NCBI GenBank assembly: GCA_017501355.1
Contig: JAFVXA010000060.1
Coordinates: forward strand, 1-64,000
Length of the DNA stretch: 64,000 bases
Origin: Oscillospiraceae bacterium
GTDB lineage: Bacteria; Bacillota; Clostridia; Oscillospirales; Oscillospiraceae
Direction of reading: 5' to 3'
Part shown: positions 16,555 to 25,380 of the stretch, piece after piece
How the letters are laid out: the number at the start of each line of letters is the position of its first letter
Numbering within the stretch: the first letter of the stretch is position 1
The notes under the pieces: generated by a model
Told to the model about the DNA's origin: nothing
Database searches by the model: none
Seen by the model: the letters and a program-made list of their open reading frames with translations, nothing else
Program-made: the position numbers and the translations under genes

Positions 16555-17181
16555 TTACCAGTCCTCTTCGCCCAAAAGTTCTGTAAAGCCCTTAAGGGCG
16601 ACCTTCACGTCGCCCCAGGAAAACCCCCGCCGCAGCAATGCATCGGAAGTTCTTTTCAATTCTTTTTCGTCCGGCTGCTTCCCTTTCCAGCGGCTATGGA
16701 GAAAATCCGCAATGATCTCCTCCGCGGGGGGCGCTGTCTCCATCGCCTCGTCCCAAAGCTCCCGCTCCACACCGTGGCGGCGAAGCTCCTCCCGCCATCT
16801 CGCAGGACCATAGCCCTTGGCACTGTAATGGCGCACCAGAAGCGCCGCAAACGCCTGATCGTCCAGTGCACCGATGGCACTGAGCCACTCGGCGGCATAT
16901 TCGCTCTCCCGCACGCTCGCGCCCTTTTCCTGCAGCTTTTTCGTCAGATCTGCGCGGCTCATGGGTTTCCGCCCCAGCAGGGCGGCGGCATCGGATTTCG
17001 CACTGGATTCCCCATAGGATGCACGGATGGCATCCATGTCCTCCTCGCTCAGCTCATCGCCTGCGCGAAGTCCGTATTCCAGCACTTCCTTTTCCGTCAG
17101 CTTTAAAATCGAGCCGTCGGCAAGATAAGCAAGGATCCGTCCCTTTTTGCGGCGGGACGGCTCCAGCCGATCAATCCTCAT
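16555..17181 (-). CDS. recX: Regulatory protein RecX
   Basis: This 208-aa protein shows RecX three-helix repeats: [39 protein letters not shown] and a C-terminal [15 protein letters not shown]. RecX binds RecA filaments and limits their activity. The N-terminal extension ([20 protein letters not shown]) is typical of clostridial RecX. ATG 17181 lies inside the recA 3' end, an 11-base overlap, so translation is coupled to recA. Further upstream in-frame codons lie deeper in recA without a ribosome site. Confidence 0.9.
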   Translation of the reverse strand: MRIDRLEPSRRKKGRILAYLADGSILKLTEKEVLEYGLRAGDELSEEDMDAIRASYGESSAKSDAAALLGRKPMSRADLTKKLQEKGASVRESEYAAEWLSAIGALDDQAFAALLVRHYSAKGYGPARWREELRRHGVERELWDEAMETAPPAEEIIADFLHSRWKGKQPDEKELKRTSDALLRRGFSWGDVKVALKGFTELLGEEDW

Positions 17182-18256
17182 CGTTGAAATCGTCTGCGGA
17201 CACATCCACCGCGCGACCTGCCGCCTTGGCAGCGATCTTTGCCTGACCCGTCATCAGCTTGTGGAAGTCCTTGCGCACAGCAGCTTCCAGCTTCGCCGCC
17301 TCTTCGGGGTTCGCCTTCAGCCATGCCTTGGCAGCGTCACGACCCTGACCGATGCGCATTTCGCCCATGGAGTACCAGGAGCCTGCCTTCTGCACCAGAT
17401 CCAGTTTCACACCGAGGTCGATCAGCTCGCCCGTGGCGGAAATACCCTCACCGTACATGATGTCAAACTCCGCCTCACGGAAGGGGGGTGCCACCTTGTT
17501 CTTGACGATCTTGGCACGGGTGCGGTTGCCGATGATCTCGGAGCCGTTCTTCAGTGCCTCGATGCGGCGCACGTCGATGCGGACAGAGGCATAGAACTTC
17601 AGCGCACGACCACCGGTGGTGACCTCAGGGTTGCCGTACATCACGCCCACCTTTTCACGCAGCTGGTTGATAAAGACCACGATGCAGTTGGTCTTGTTGA
17701 TGATGCCTGCGAGCTTGCGCAGCGCCTGACTCATCAGTCGTGCGTGGAGACCCACGAAGCTGTCACCCATTTCGCCCTCGATCTCGGCACGGGGCACCAG
17801 TGCCGCCACAGAGTCCACGATCACCACGTCGATGGCGCCGCTGCGCACCAGCGCTTCCGTGATCTCCAGTGCCTGTTCGCCGGTGTCGGGCTGAGAAATG
17901 AGCATTTCCTCAATATTCACGCCGAGGGCGCGGGCATAGGAGGGGTCCAGTGCGTGCTCCGCGTCCACGAATGCCACTTCACCGCCCATCTTCTGCGCCT
18001 GGGCAAGAATGTGCAGGGCAAGGGTGGTCTTACCGGAGGACTCGGGACCGTAGATCTCAATGATACGCCCTCTCGGCACACCGCCGATGCCCAGCGCCAG
18101 ATCCAGCGCCAGAGAACCGGTAGGGATCGCATCCACATTCACATCCGCATCATTGCCAAGGCGCATGATAGAGCCCTTGCCGTATGCCTTTTCGATCTGC
18201 TGCATGGCAGCTTCAATGGCTTTTTTCTTATCGGCACTGGTAATTTCCTTTGCCAT
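17171..18256 (-). CDS. recA: Recombinase A
   Basis: This 361-aa protein is RecA, the strand-exchange ATPase that also triggers LexA self-cleavage. Motifs are [16 protein letters not shown] (Walker A), [20 protein letters not shown] (split: VIVDSVAAL, Walker B), [15 protein letters not shown] (L2 loop region) and the acidic C-terminus [19 protein letters not shown] precedes the ATG. Followed by overlapping recX. I see no clear LexA box in the 77-base gap to prmC, so SOS control from this point is not obvious. Confidence 0.98.
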   Translation of the reverse strand: MAKEITSADKKKAIEAAMQQIEKAYGKGSIMRLGNDADVNVDAIPTGSLALDLALGIGGVPRGRIIEIYGPESSGKTTLALHILAQAQKMGGEVAFVDAEHALDPSYARALGVNIEEMLISQPDTGEQALEITEALVRSGAIDVVIVDSVAALVPRAEIEGEMGDSFVGLHARLMSQALRKLAGIINKTNCIVVFINQLREKVGVMYGNPEVTTGGRALKFYASVRIDVRRIEALKNGSEIIGNRTRAKIVKNKVAPPFREAEFDIMYGEGISATGELIDLGVKLDLVQKAGSWYSMGEMRIGQGRDAAKAWLKANPEEAAKLEAAVRKDFHKLMTGQAKIAAKAAGRAVDVSADDFNDED

Positions 18257-18333
18257 AATCGCATCCTCCTGTCAGCGCGGCTATGCCGCGGTGTTGTTTC
18301 TCTTTCTATTGCTTGCGCCAAGCGGCGCATGGT

Positions 18334-19203
18334 TTATTCGATATCTTCCCGCACGGTGCCGTACACCACACGGTTGATGCCGAGGGTGTCCTTCACGATC
18401 TCAATGTCGCCGAAGCCGGCATTGCGCATGATGCGCATCACATCGTCTGCCTGTCCGATGCCCACCTCGAAGTACAGCCGTCCGTTCTTCGCAAGGACAC
18501 TGCGCCACTTCTCGGAAATGGAACGGTAAAAATCCAGACCGTCATCGCCGCCGTCCAGTGCCAGCAAGGGCTCATAGTCCTTTACAGACACGTCCAGCCC
18601 CTCAATATCTGCCGAGGGAATGTAGGGCGGGTTGGACACGATGCAATCATACTCGCCGATCGACCTGTCGGGCTTGCCCAGTGCGTCCACAGAAATGGGC
18701 ACCACTCTGCCGGAAAGTCCGGTGCGGCGAATGTTCTGGCGGCAGATCTTCAGCGCATCCGAGGACAGTTCGCCCAGCGTTACATGCGCCCCCTTGCATC
18801 GGCTTGCGATGGCAAGTCCCACGCAGCCGCTGCCTGCGCAAAGATCCAGCACCCGCGCCTTTTCCAGTGTGTTGATGTACTCCATCGCCTGCCCTGCCAG
18901 CACCTCCGTATCCACACGGGGGATCAGAACGGCATCGGAAATATCCAGCGGCAGTCCGTAAAACTCCCACTCGCCGATGAGATAGGCAACCGGCTCTCCT
19001 GCGAGGTGACGCTGCTTCAGCGTCTCCACATCCTGTACCACCTTCTCCGATGCGTACAAGCGCCCATCCCGCAGGAACTGCTCCGCGGTTTTGCCGGAGG
19101 CAAAGCAGACGATCTCCCTCGCCTCCAGCGTTGCAGCTTCAATGCCTGCACGGCGGAGCTCCTGTCTCAGATCCATGTAGAGATCATTGTATGTCACAGC
19201 CAT
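18334..19203 (-). CDS. prmC: Release factor glutamine methyltransferase
   Basis: This 289-aa enzyme methylates the GGQ glutamine of peptide-chain release factors. The N-terminal helical domain is followed by a Rossmann methyltransferase: ARVLDLCAGSGCVGLAIA (motif I) and CIVSNPPYIPSADIEGL (NPPY catalytic motif). LLALDGGDDGLDFYR is also typical of PrmC. It starts 3 bases after the DUF1385 stop and lies next to DUF1385, as in many Clostridia. Confidence 0.93.
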   Translation of the reverse strand: MAVTYNDLYMDLRQELRRAGIEAATLEAREIVCFASGKTAEQFLRDGRLYASEKVVQDVETLKQRHLAGEPVAYLIGEWEFYGLPLDISDAVLIPRVDTEVLAGQAMEYINTLEKARVLDLCAGSGCVGLAIASRCKGAHVTLGELSSDALKICRQNIRRTGLSGRVVPISVDALGKPDRSIGEYDCIVSNPPYIPSADIEGLDVSVKDYEPLLALDGGDDGLDFYRSISEKWRSVLAKNGRLYFEVGIGQADDVMRIMRNAGFGDIEIVKDTLGINRVVYGTVREDIE

Positions 19204-19206
19204 AGC

Positions 19207-20166
19207 TTACCACTGATCCTTTCCCTGCTTTTCGGGGATCACCGCCTCCATGGCGGCGATGGCAACCTCCAGCATGGAGGCATCCGGCTCGTTGGTGGTG
19301 AAATTCTGCAACCACATACCGGGCTTGGAGAGGAAACGGGTCAGCGCATTGTCATGGCGACCCACATAACGGTTGAACTCATAGGTAATGCCAACGATCA
19401 GGGGCAGCATCAGCAGATGCAGACCCATACGCACCCACATATTCCGCCACTCCACATAGGCGAACACCACGCTGGAGACCAGAATATTCACCACCAGCAC
19501 CACGAACAGGAAGCTGGTGCCGCAGCGGGGATGGTGCTTTTTCATCTGCGCCGCATTGTCGGGGGTCAGAGGCAGACCGCTTTCGTAGCAGAAAATGGTC
19601 TTATGCTCCGCGCCGTGATAGGCGAAAACACGCTTGATATCCTTCTGATTGGAGCAGAGGATGAGATACGCCATAAAGACGGCAATGCGCACCGCGCCTT
19701 CAATAAGATTGTGGACGGCAGCACTGTTGATATAAGGATCTGCGAGACCCGCCAAAAAGGTGGGCAGGAGGATGAACAGACCCACGGTCATAAACACGCT
19801 CAGCACCACGGAGAAATAGACCACCGCCTTCTCCAGCTTGGCGCTGCCGAGCTTCTTCTCCAGCCACTTTTCAAACTTACTGGGTTCCATATCCTCCTCG
19901 GGGAAAAAGTCCGCCGAATACATCAGCGCCTTCACACCGCTGATCAGTGCGCCGATGAAATTCACCGCGCCGCGGATCAGCGGCAGTCCCAGAATGGGAT
20001 AACGATCCTTGATAAATTTCAAATCCTCCACCTTGAGGATGATCTCGCCTTCCTTGTTCCGCACGGCGATCGCCTGCTTTTCGGGACCGCGCATCATCAC
20101 ACCCTCGATCAGCGCCTGACCGCCGATGCTGGTGCGGAATTTGCAGCTTGCGTTGTTTTCTGCCAT
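19207..20166 (-). CDS. DUF1385 (YqhQ-like) membrane protein
   Basis: This 319-aa protein begins MAENNASCKFRTSIGGQALI and continues EGVMMRGPEKQAIAVR, the N-terminal signature of DUF1385. It has about four to five membrane helices and the conserved AYHGAEHKTIFCYE plus HHPRCGTSFLF block. Function unknown; the family neighbours prmC/prfA widely. The ribosome site AAAGGAA lies 5-6 bases upstream of ATG 20166. It heads the minus-strand run that continues through prmC and recA. Confidence 0.9.
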   Translation of the reverse strand: MAENNASCKFRTSIGGQALIEGVMMRGPEKQAIAVRNKEGEIILKVEDLKFIKDRYPILGLPLIRGAVNFIGALISGVKALMYSADFFPEEDMEPSKFEKWLEKKLGSAKLEKAVVYFSVVLSVFMTVGLFILLPTFLAGLADPYINSAAVHNLIEGAVRIAVFMAYLILCSNQKDIKRVFAYHGAEHKTIFCYESGLPLTPDNAAQMKKHHPRCGTSFLFVVLVVNILVSSVVFAYVEWRNMWVRMGLHLLMLPLIVGITYEFNRYVGRHDNALTRFLSKPGMWLQNFTTNEPDASMLEVAIAAMEAVIPEKQGKDQW

Positions 20167-20283
20167 GAATGGTTCCTTTCTTATATAGACCCGGTTTTGA
20201 CACCCGCACTTTTTACGGACTCAGTTCCGAAGTCAATCACAGTATATCATAGTTTTTTCTAAAATGCAACAAAAGTTCGATTT

Positions 20284-21720
20284 TTACAAATAATCTCTCG
20301 CCGTGGGGAAGCGCAGCTCGCACACCGCGCCGCCGCCTTCCGCATTGGCGATGGTGAACTCGCCGCCCTGCAGACGCATGATCTCGTCACAAACCGCAAG
20401 ACCGATGCCGCTGCCGCGGGCTTTGGAGGAACCTTTGTAGAATTTCTGCTTCACAAAGGGCAGCTCTGCCTCGGGGATGCCGGGACCATAGTCCCGAATG
20501 GTGATGACCATGGCATCACTTTGCAGCTCGAACGCCGCGTCGATGCGGCGACCGCTGCCGCCATGCTTGGCGGCATTGTCCAGGACATTACAGAACACCT
20601 GACGCAAACGCTCGGGGTCACCCTCAATGATGGGGCACTCCTCAATTTCGCCGCTGTCATAGTTTAGCTCGATCCCCTCCTGTCGGAAGAGACTGCGGTA
20701 GGTATAAACCGTATCCTCAAACTCAGCCTGCAGATCAATGGGCTGCAGACGCAGGGTAAAACGACCATCCTGCATACGGGAAAAGTCCAGCAGTTCCTCC
20801 ACCATGTTGGTCAGACGGTTGGTCTCCTTCTGGATGATGCCAAGTCCGCGGCGGAGCTCCTCGGGGTCAATGCCCTCCTCCACATCCTGCTCCATGGTCT
20901 CTACCCAGCCGTTGATGGCGGTCAGCGGGGTACGCAGTTCGTAAGAAACGGAGGAGATAAATTCCTGCTCCATTTTCTCCGATTGACTGATTTTCAGCGA
21001 CATTTCGTTCACGTTCTGCACCAGCTCGCCCAACTCGCCCTCATAGCGGTTCTCCACCTGAATGCCGTAGCTGCCCGCAGCGATGCGCTTTGCCGCTTCG
21101 GAGACGCTGACGACAGGCTTGATCACGCTATTGATGAAGAGCAGGCTTACCACCAGCACCAATCCCATGGCAGCAAGTCCCGCAAGGCACGCCACGCCGG
21201 TATCCACCATCACCTGACGATTCACCTTGTCAAGGGAGGTGACATAGCGCATCACGCCCACGGTATGCCCGTTGAAGGTCAGCGGTGCGGAAACGGCAAT
21301 GATGTGCTCCCCCGTCACGGGGTCATGCCCCTGAAAGACCCAGGGCTCGCCGCTTTCCATGGCGATGCTGATGTCCGAAGTACGGGGCGACGTGCCCGTG
21401 GTAATGCCGTAGCTTGATGCCTGAATGCGTCCGCCGGAGTTGATGAACTGCAGCTCCAGCTTGTCCTTATCCCCATCGGTACGGGTCAGATCCGCCGCCA
21501 CACGGTAATATTCACTGTAGCTGGAGACATTGCTGTTGTTCATCCATTCTGCTGCCGCCATGGCTTTTTCCGTCAGGTTGGCGGAAATGGACTGATAATA
21601 GTAGCTGACGATCCCCGCAGAAAACAGCAGCACCACTGCCGCCAGCACAAATGCCACCGGCGTGATGATCGTCACCAGCCAGCGCTGTTTCAGGCTTTCC
21701 GCTCTGCGCCTTTTCCGCAC
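20284..21720 (-). CDS. Sensor histidine kinase-like protein with Tyr at the phospho-acceptor position
   Basis: About 478 aa: N-terminal membrane helix (LVTIITPVAFVLAAVVLLFS), extracellular sensor region, second helix, HAMP (about residues 200-250), HisKA and HATPase. The H-box reads FISSVSYELRTPLTAI, with TAC (Tyr) where CAC/CAT (His) is expected. The N box VFCNVLDNAAKHGG, G1 RDYGPGIP and G2 GSGIGLAVC are intact, so ATP binding looks preserved. I prefer GTG 21720, which follows AGAGGAGG by 7 bases and lies 22 bases after the regulator stop, over ATG 21813 inside the regulator gene. Third gene of the lipoprotein-regulator-kinase operon. Confidence 0.85.
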   Translation of the reverse strand: MRKRRRAESLKQRWLVTIITPVAFVLAAVVLLFSAGIVSYYYQSISANLTEKAMAAAEWMNNSNVSSYSEYYRVAADLTRTDGDKDKLELQFINSGGRIQASSYGITTGTSPRTSDISIAMESGEPWVFQGHDPVTGEHIIAVSAPLTFNGHTVGVMRYVTSLDKVNRQVMVDTGVACLAGLAAMGLVLVVSLLFINSVIKPVVSVSEAAKRIAAGSYGIQVENRYEGELGELVQNVNEMSLKISQSEKMEQEFISSVSYELRTPLTAINGWVETMEQDVEEGIDPEELRRGLGIIQKETNRLTNMVEELLDFSRMQDGRFTLRLQPIDLQAEFEDTVYTYRSLFRQEGIELNYDSGEIEECPIIEGDPERLRQVFCNVLDNAAKHGGSGRRIDAAFELQSDAMVITIRDYGPGIPEAELPFVKQKFYKGSSKARGSGIGLAVCDEIMRLQGGEFTIANAEGGGAVCELRFPTARDYL

Positions 21721-21742
21721 GGTTCGTCCTCCTCTCTTGTCA

Positions 21743-22429
21743 TCAGCTGCCCCACTTGTAGCCGTAGCCCCAGACGGTTGTGATGCAGGCGGGGTTATTG
21801 GGGTTGTCTTCAATCTTCAGTCTGAGACGGCGGATGTTCACATCCACGATCTTCAGCTCGCCCAAGTAATCCCGTCCCCAGACTGCATCCAGAATCTCCT
21901 CGCGGGAAAGGGCTTTGCCGGGATTTTCCATGAAAAGCTTCATAATGGAGTACTCCACCTGTGTCAGCTTCACACGGTCGTCGTTCTTTTCAAGGGTGCG
22001 GTTGCGGGTATTGAGACGGAAGGGTGCGAGGTAAATCTCGCCGCTGTCTACCTCCATGCCGCCCGCGCGGCGGAAGAGAGCATCCACACGGGCAGTGAGT
22101 TCCGCAGGAGAAAAGGGCTTTGTCACATAGTCATCCGCACCGGTCATAAGCCCCGTCACCTTGTCCATTTCCTGCGTGCGGGCAGAGAGCATGATAATGC
22201 CGATCTGGGTATTCACCGCGCGGATGCGGCGGCAAACCTCGAACCCGTCAATGCCCGGCAACATGATATCCAACAGTGCCACGCGGATATCGGGATATGC
22301 GCTCAGCTTTTCCAGCGCTTCCTCTCCGTTTTCCGCCTCCACCACCTCATAGCCTGCGCGGTGCAGGTTGATCACAATAAAGCTGCGAATGCTGGACTCA
22401 TCCTCCAGCACCAAAACTCGCTTGACCAT
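21743..22429 (-). CDS. OmpR/PhoB-family response regulator
   Basis: This 228-aa protein has a receiver domain (VLVLEDESSIRSF; phospho-acceptor Asp in VALLDIMLPGIDGFEV; Ser/Lys switch in IIMLSAR and DDYVTKPFSPAEL) and a winged-helix DNA-binding domain (VKLTQVEYSIMKLFMENPGK; VDVNIRRLRLKIED; TVWGYGYKW). All conserved acidic and switch residues are present, in contrast to the partner kinase. Encoded between a surface lipoprotein gene and the kinase; its targets are unknown. Confidence 0.95.
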   Translation of the reverse strand: MVKRVLVLEDESSIRSFIVINLHRAGYEVVEAENGEEALEKLSAYPDIRVALLDIMLPGIDGFEVCRRIRAVNTQIGIIMLSARTQEMDKVTGLMTGADDYVTKPFSPAELTARVDALFRRAGGMEVDSGEIYLAPFRLNTRNRTLEKNDDRVKLTQVEYSIMKLFMENPGKALSREEILDAVWGRDYLGELKIVDVNIRRLRLKIEDNPNNPACITTVWGYGYKWGS

Positions 22430-22447
22430 GTTTTCTCCTTTCTGTGG

Positions 22448-23782
22448 TCAGTTTTCTCCGCCGACCCACTCGGTAACGATCAGATGAAACAGGGAACGCA
22501 CCTGCTCCTCGCTGAGCTCCAGCTCCTCCGGTGCATTCGCCAGCAGTTCACCCGCAAAGACGGTGTTCTGCTGCGTGCGGAGGCGGAAACGGCTGCCGCG
22601 ATTGGCGCGCAGCTCCCGGTTTTCTCCGCTGAAGGTATAGATCCGCAGAAACTCCCGCAGCTCCGTTCCGTTCTGATAGGTAAAAGTGACCGTAGTCTCA
22701 TAGCTGCCGACTTCGCTCCGATAGACCACCACGTTTTCCTGCCACTGCCCGGGGAGCTCCAGATACCAGCCGTCGGCAAGATCATGGTAGGTCTGCATCA
22801 CGATCTCCGAGCTGCCCCGTTCACTGATCTGCCGCCACTGCACAAGTCCCGCAATTCCCTCTTCCGGCGTGGACAGGGGTTCCGGGATCTCAGTCACACC
22901 GTCGCCGTTCACATCCTGCGGAAACAATCCGCGGAAGGCATAGCTTTCGGTGGTATATCCCGTGGCACTGCTCATGGTCACGTTTTTCAGTCCCTCTTCC
23001 GCCCAGCGCAGTGCATCCACCATGGCGGTGCTGCCGTCTGCGGAAACACCTGTGACAAAGAGCGCGGGCACGCCGTCGCTGAAGCAGCCGGAGATCATTT
23101 GTCCGCCTGCCAGCTCTGCCGCCGTGGAAGAAAGGCGCACCGCAGATGTTACGCCGAGCGTGCCGCTTTCGGACACCTCATACGCCTCTACCACGCAGCG
23201 CTCTTCGCTGCCGCTGCGCAGCAGCACAAAGCCGCGTCCCGCGGAATCAAACACATAGCGGGAATAGGTGGTATTCAGCAGCGGTACAGGGATATCTCCC
23301 TCCATGGCATACACCGTCAGCGCAGGGTTCTCCGCGCCGGCACGCCAGCCCACCATGATCTCCATTCTGCCGTCATCGGTGAGGTCGGTATAGGAAATAC
23401 TGTAAATACTCGTGCCGCTGTTCTCCAGTACGGCAGCACGCTGATAATGCCCGCCCCGCATACGGAAAATATAGATTTTCAGCGGTTTTTCGCCCGTCGC
23501 CTCCCGCATGAAGATCAGCGCTTCCTCCATGCCATCATTATCCAGATCCACCATCTGCACGGGCTGCAGATTGCTGCCGGAGATCGGTGCGGCATATTCT
23601 GCACCTCCGCTGATGAGCTCACCGATCTGCCGCTCCAGCTCCTGATACTGCTCCGGCATTTTGGGCAGCGCATAGAGATCGCTGACAGAGCTTGTAAACA
23701 GGCAGCCCGTCCCCGTGAGAAGAAGTGCGGTCAACATAATGGCAAGCTTCAGAATTTTTCTACTCATTCGTTTCACCCGCAT
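22448..23782 (-). CDS. Exported protein or lipoprotein with FG-GAP-like repeats, in a two-component operon
   Basis: About 444 aa. The N-terminus is basic (MRVKRMSRKILKL) followed by IMLTALLLTGTGC, a signal peptide with an acceptable but non-ideal lipobox (Cys preceded by GTG rather than a Leu at -3). The mature part contains aspartate-rich repeats MVDLDNDGMEEALIF, YTDLTDDGRMEIMVGW and FPQDVNGDGVTEIPE, like calcium-binding FG-GAP/VCBS blades. Either ATG 23782 or ATG 23767 could be the start; GGAG sites precede both. First gene of the operon with the regulator and kinase-like protein, so it may be its sensor accessory. No specific function recognised. Confidence 0.7.
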   Translation of the reverse strand: MRVKRMSRKILKLAIMLTALLLTGTGCLFTSSVSDLYALPKMPEQYQELERQIGELISGGAEYAAPISGSNLQPVQMVDLDNDGMEEALIFMREATGEKPLKIYIFRMRGGHYQRAAVLENSGTSIYSISYTDLTDDGRMEIMVGWRAGAENPALTVYAMEGDIPVPLLNTTYSRYVFDSAGRGFVLLRSGSEERCVVEAYEVSESGTLGVTSAVRLSSTAAELAGGQMISGCFSDGVPALFVTGVSADGSTAMVDALRWAEEGLKNVTMSSATGYTTESYAFRGLFPQDVNGDGVTEIPEPLSTPEEGIAGLVQWRQISERGSSEIVMQTYHDLADGWYLELPGQWQENVVVYRSEVGSYETTVTFTYQNGTELREFLRIYTFSGENRELRANRGSRFRLRTQQNTVFAGELLANAPEELELSEEQVRSLFHLIVTEWVGGEN

Positions 23783-23966
23783 TCTCCTTTCTCCGCTTCG
23801 GGGAAATTGACATACCTTTTCCATAATATCATGTTATTATAACACAGAATTTAATGTTTGTGTAGCGGAAATTCTTCTTTCTCCTCGGATATTTCCCCCT
23901 GTCGTATTTTCTCTCCCGGAATCCCTTGAATTTTCCAAAGACTTGTGCTATAGTAGTTGAGTATTC

Positions 23967-24053
23967 GCCGGTGTGATGGAATTGGTAGACGTGACGGACT
24001 CAAAATCCGTTGGTGGCGACATCGTGTGGGTTCGAGTCCCACCACCGGCACCA
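23967..24053 (+). tRNA. tRNA-Leu (anticodon CAA)
   Basis: A type II tRNA with acceptor GCCGGTG / CACCGGC, D-loop GGAATTGGTAGAC, anticodon loop CTCAAAA (CAA), a variable arm and T-arm GTGGG TTCGAGT CCCAC, with encoded 3' CCA. A terminator hairpin follows directly. Confidence 0.96.
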
Positions 24054-24090
24054 AAACTCCCGCAACCCCTTTGGGGTCGCGGGAGTTTTG
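24053..24090 (+). terminator. Terminator of the tRNA-Leu gene
   Basis: AAAACTCCCGC / GCGGGAGTTTT stem with an inner ACCCC / GGGGT helix, directly after the CCA end. Confidence 0.85.
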
Positions 24091-24393
24091 CTGTTTGTGG
24101 GGGTGTGAAGTACCCACTGGGTTCGACGCCGAGCCGCAGCGAGGTGTGTCGGAGCGCAACCGCCCGCAGGGCGGCTCTTAGCGCGAAGACGTCCCACCAC
24201 CGGCAACTCGCTCCTTGCTTCGCAAGAGATCTCGTTGCCCTTTATTCCATGCGAGGCGGGTTTCACTCCCTCGCACTCCCCCTGCTTTCGCAAACCACTG
24301 CTCCAACCTCATCCCCTTTTCGCAACGCACAGGGAGGACGGCTTTCGCCGCCCTCCCTGCGTTCTTTTTCTCGTTGTTGGAAATCAGAACATC
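24091..24393. other. Gene-free stretch with a partial tRNA-Leu 3' copy and a terminator
   Basis: No convincing coding region. It holds a GC-rich region at 24120-24190, a 15-base copy (24191-24205) of the tRNA-Leu 3' end (24036-24050), and a strong plus-strand hairpin followed by T5 at 24325-24370. A small untranslated transcript ending at that terminator is possible. Confidence 0.5.
24325..24370 (+). terminator. Orphan plus-strand terminator
   Basis: Long GC stem with arms GGGAGGACGGC / GCCGCCCTCCC and flanking CGCA / TGCG, then TTCTTTTTC. No plus-strand gene ends nearby. Confidence 0.6.
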
Positions 24394-25026
24394 TTACGCT
24401 TCAAAGATCTGCCCTGGCAGCTTCTGCTTCTCTCTGGGCGGAAACGTCTTGTCAAACGCCTCCGCTTCGCTTTCATCCACAAAGTACCCTGCGGGCGGGG
24501 TGTATTCCCCCGTGACCCCATTGAGATATCCCGGGATCAGCTCCTTACAGAGGAAGAAGGATGCGTCCACACCCTCAGGCAGTCCATGGTAGCGGATACC
24601 AAACTCACTTGCATAAGTGAAGCCGCTCTTGCCATAGAAATCAATATTCCCCTCAAAGCAGAGCGCTCCGCAGCCAAGCTCCGCCGCCTTTGCCACAGTG
24701 TAGTCCAGCAGAATCTTTCCGTAGCCCTTTCTTTTCAGTTCATTACAGATACAGATGGGACCCATGGTCATGATGGGGATGTCTCTGCCGTCATCAGCCT
24801 TGATCACTGCCCGCATGAACATATTCTGCCCGATGAGCCGACCATTCTGTTCCATGACAAAGTCCAGCTCCTTCACAAAGGCAGGATCCTTTCTCAACTC
24901 ATGGATCACATAATGTTCGAGACAGCCCGGACGGTAAACATTCCAAAAGGCATCCCGGATCAGATGCTCCACTGCGTGGTGTTCTTCGTTTCTTTCCAAA
25001 CGAATGCTATAGTCATTTTTATTCAT
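24394..25026 (-). CDS. GNAT-family N-acetyltransferase
   Basis: This 210-aa protein has a GNAT domain. IMTMGPICICNELKRKGYGK contains the acetyl-CoA-binding R/Q-x-x-G-x-G/A type loop (LKRKGYGK), and LGCGALCFEGNIDFYGKSGF is the usual C-terminal beta-bulge segment. The early part NEEHHAVEHLIRDAFWNVYR resembles acetyltransferases annotated as YhbS-like. Substrate unknown. ATG 25026 follows AGGAGGAAAAATA; the longer upstream frame lacks a ribosome site. Monocistronic. Confidence 0.85.
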   Translation of the reverse strand: MNKNDYSIRLERNEEHHAVEHLIRDAFWNVYRPGCLEHYVIHELRKDPAFVKELDFVMEQNGRLIGQNMFMRAVIKADDGRDIPIMTMGPICICNELKRKGYGKILLDYTVAKAAELGCGALCFEGNIDFYGKSGFTYASEFGIRYHGLPEGVDASFFLCKELIPGYLNGVTGEYTPPAGYFVDESEAEAFDKTFPPREKQKLPGQIFEA

Positions 25027-25380
25027 TATTTTTCCTCCTGATGATTGTTGACCGCAATGCTGGGAGGTTGGGTGGGATCGCAGCGCCAACCTCCCGGTCA
25101 GGGCGCAATCTCCAAGGTGTTGTTCTTTTTCAAACAGCAGTCTCCTCAAAAATAAAATACTCATGCCGATTCAAACGCTCGGCTTACACACAGAATAGCA
25201 CAGACTCCCTCTGCGCGCAAGTACAGCACTGTCCCCTTTCAAAAAGCACAATATAATATCCTTTTTGGTGCAGAAACTTGAAGTTGCGCAGAAAAAACGC
25301 CCTATGCAAATTGAAGTTGGTAGACAAATGTCCGCAAATGCGGTATGCTGACAGTGAAAAAGACAGGAGGAGGAATACCG
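25027..25380. other. Divergent intergenic region between GNAT and HTH-NfeD genes
   Basis: No gene seen. On the GNAT side is a 10-bp inverted repeat GGGAGGTTGG / CCAACCTCCC (25062-25095). On the HTH side the motif TTGAAGTTG occurs twice in direct orientation about 35 bases apart, just upstream of the promoter at 25321-25349; these could be regulator sites. Confidence 0.4.
25321..25349 (+). promoter_or_regulatory. Probable promoter of HTH-NfeD and SPFH genes
   Basis: TAGACA (25321-25326), 17-bp spacer, TATGCT (25344-25349), 31 bases before the ATG. Confidence 0.5.
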
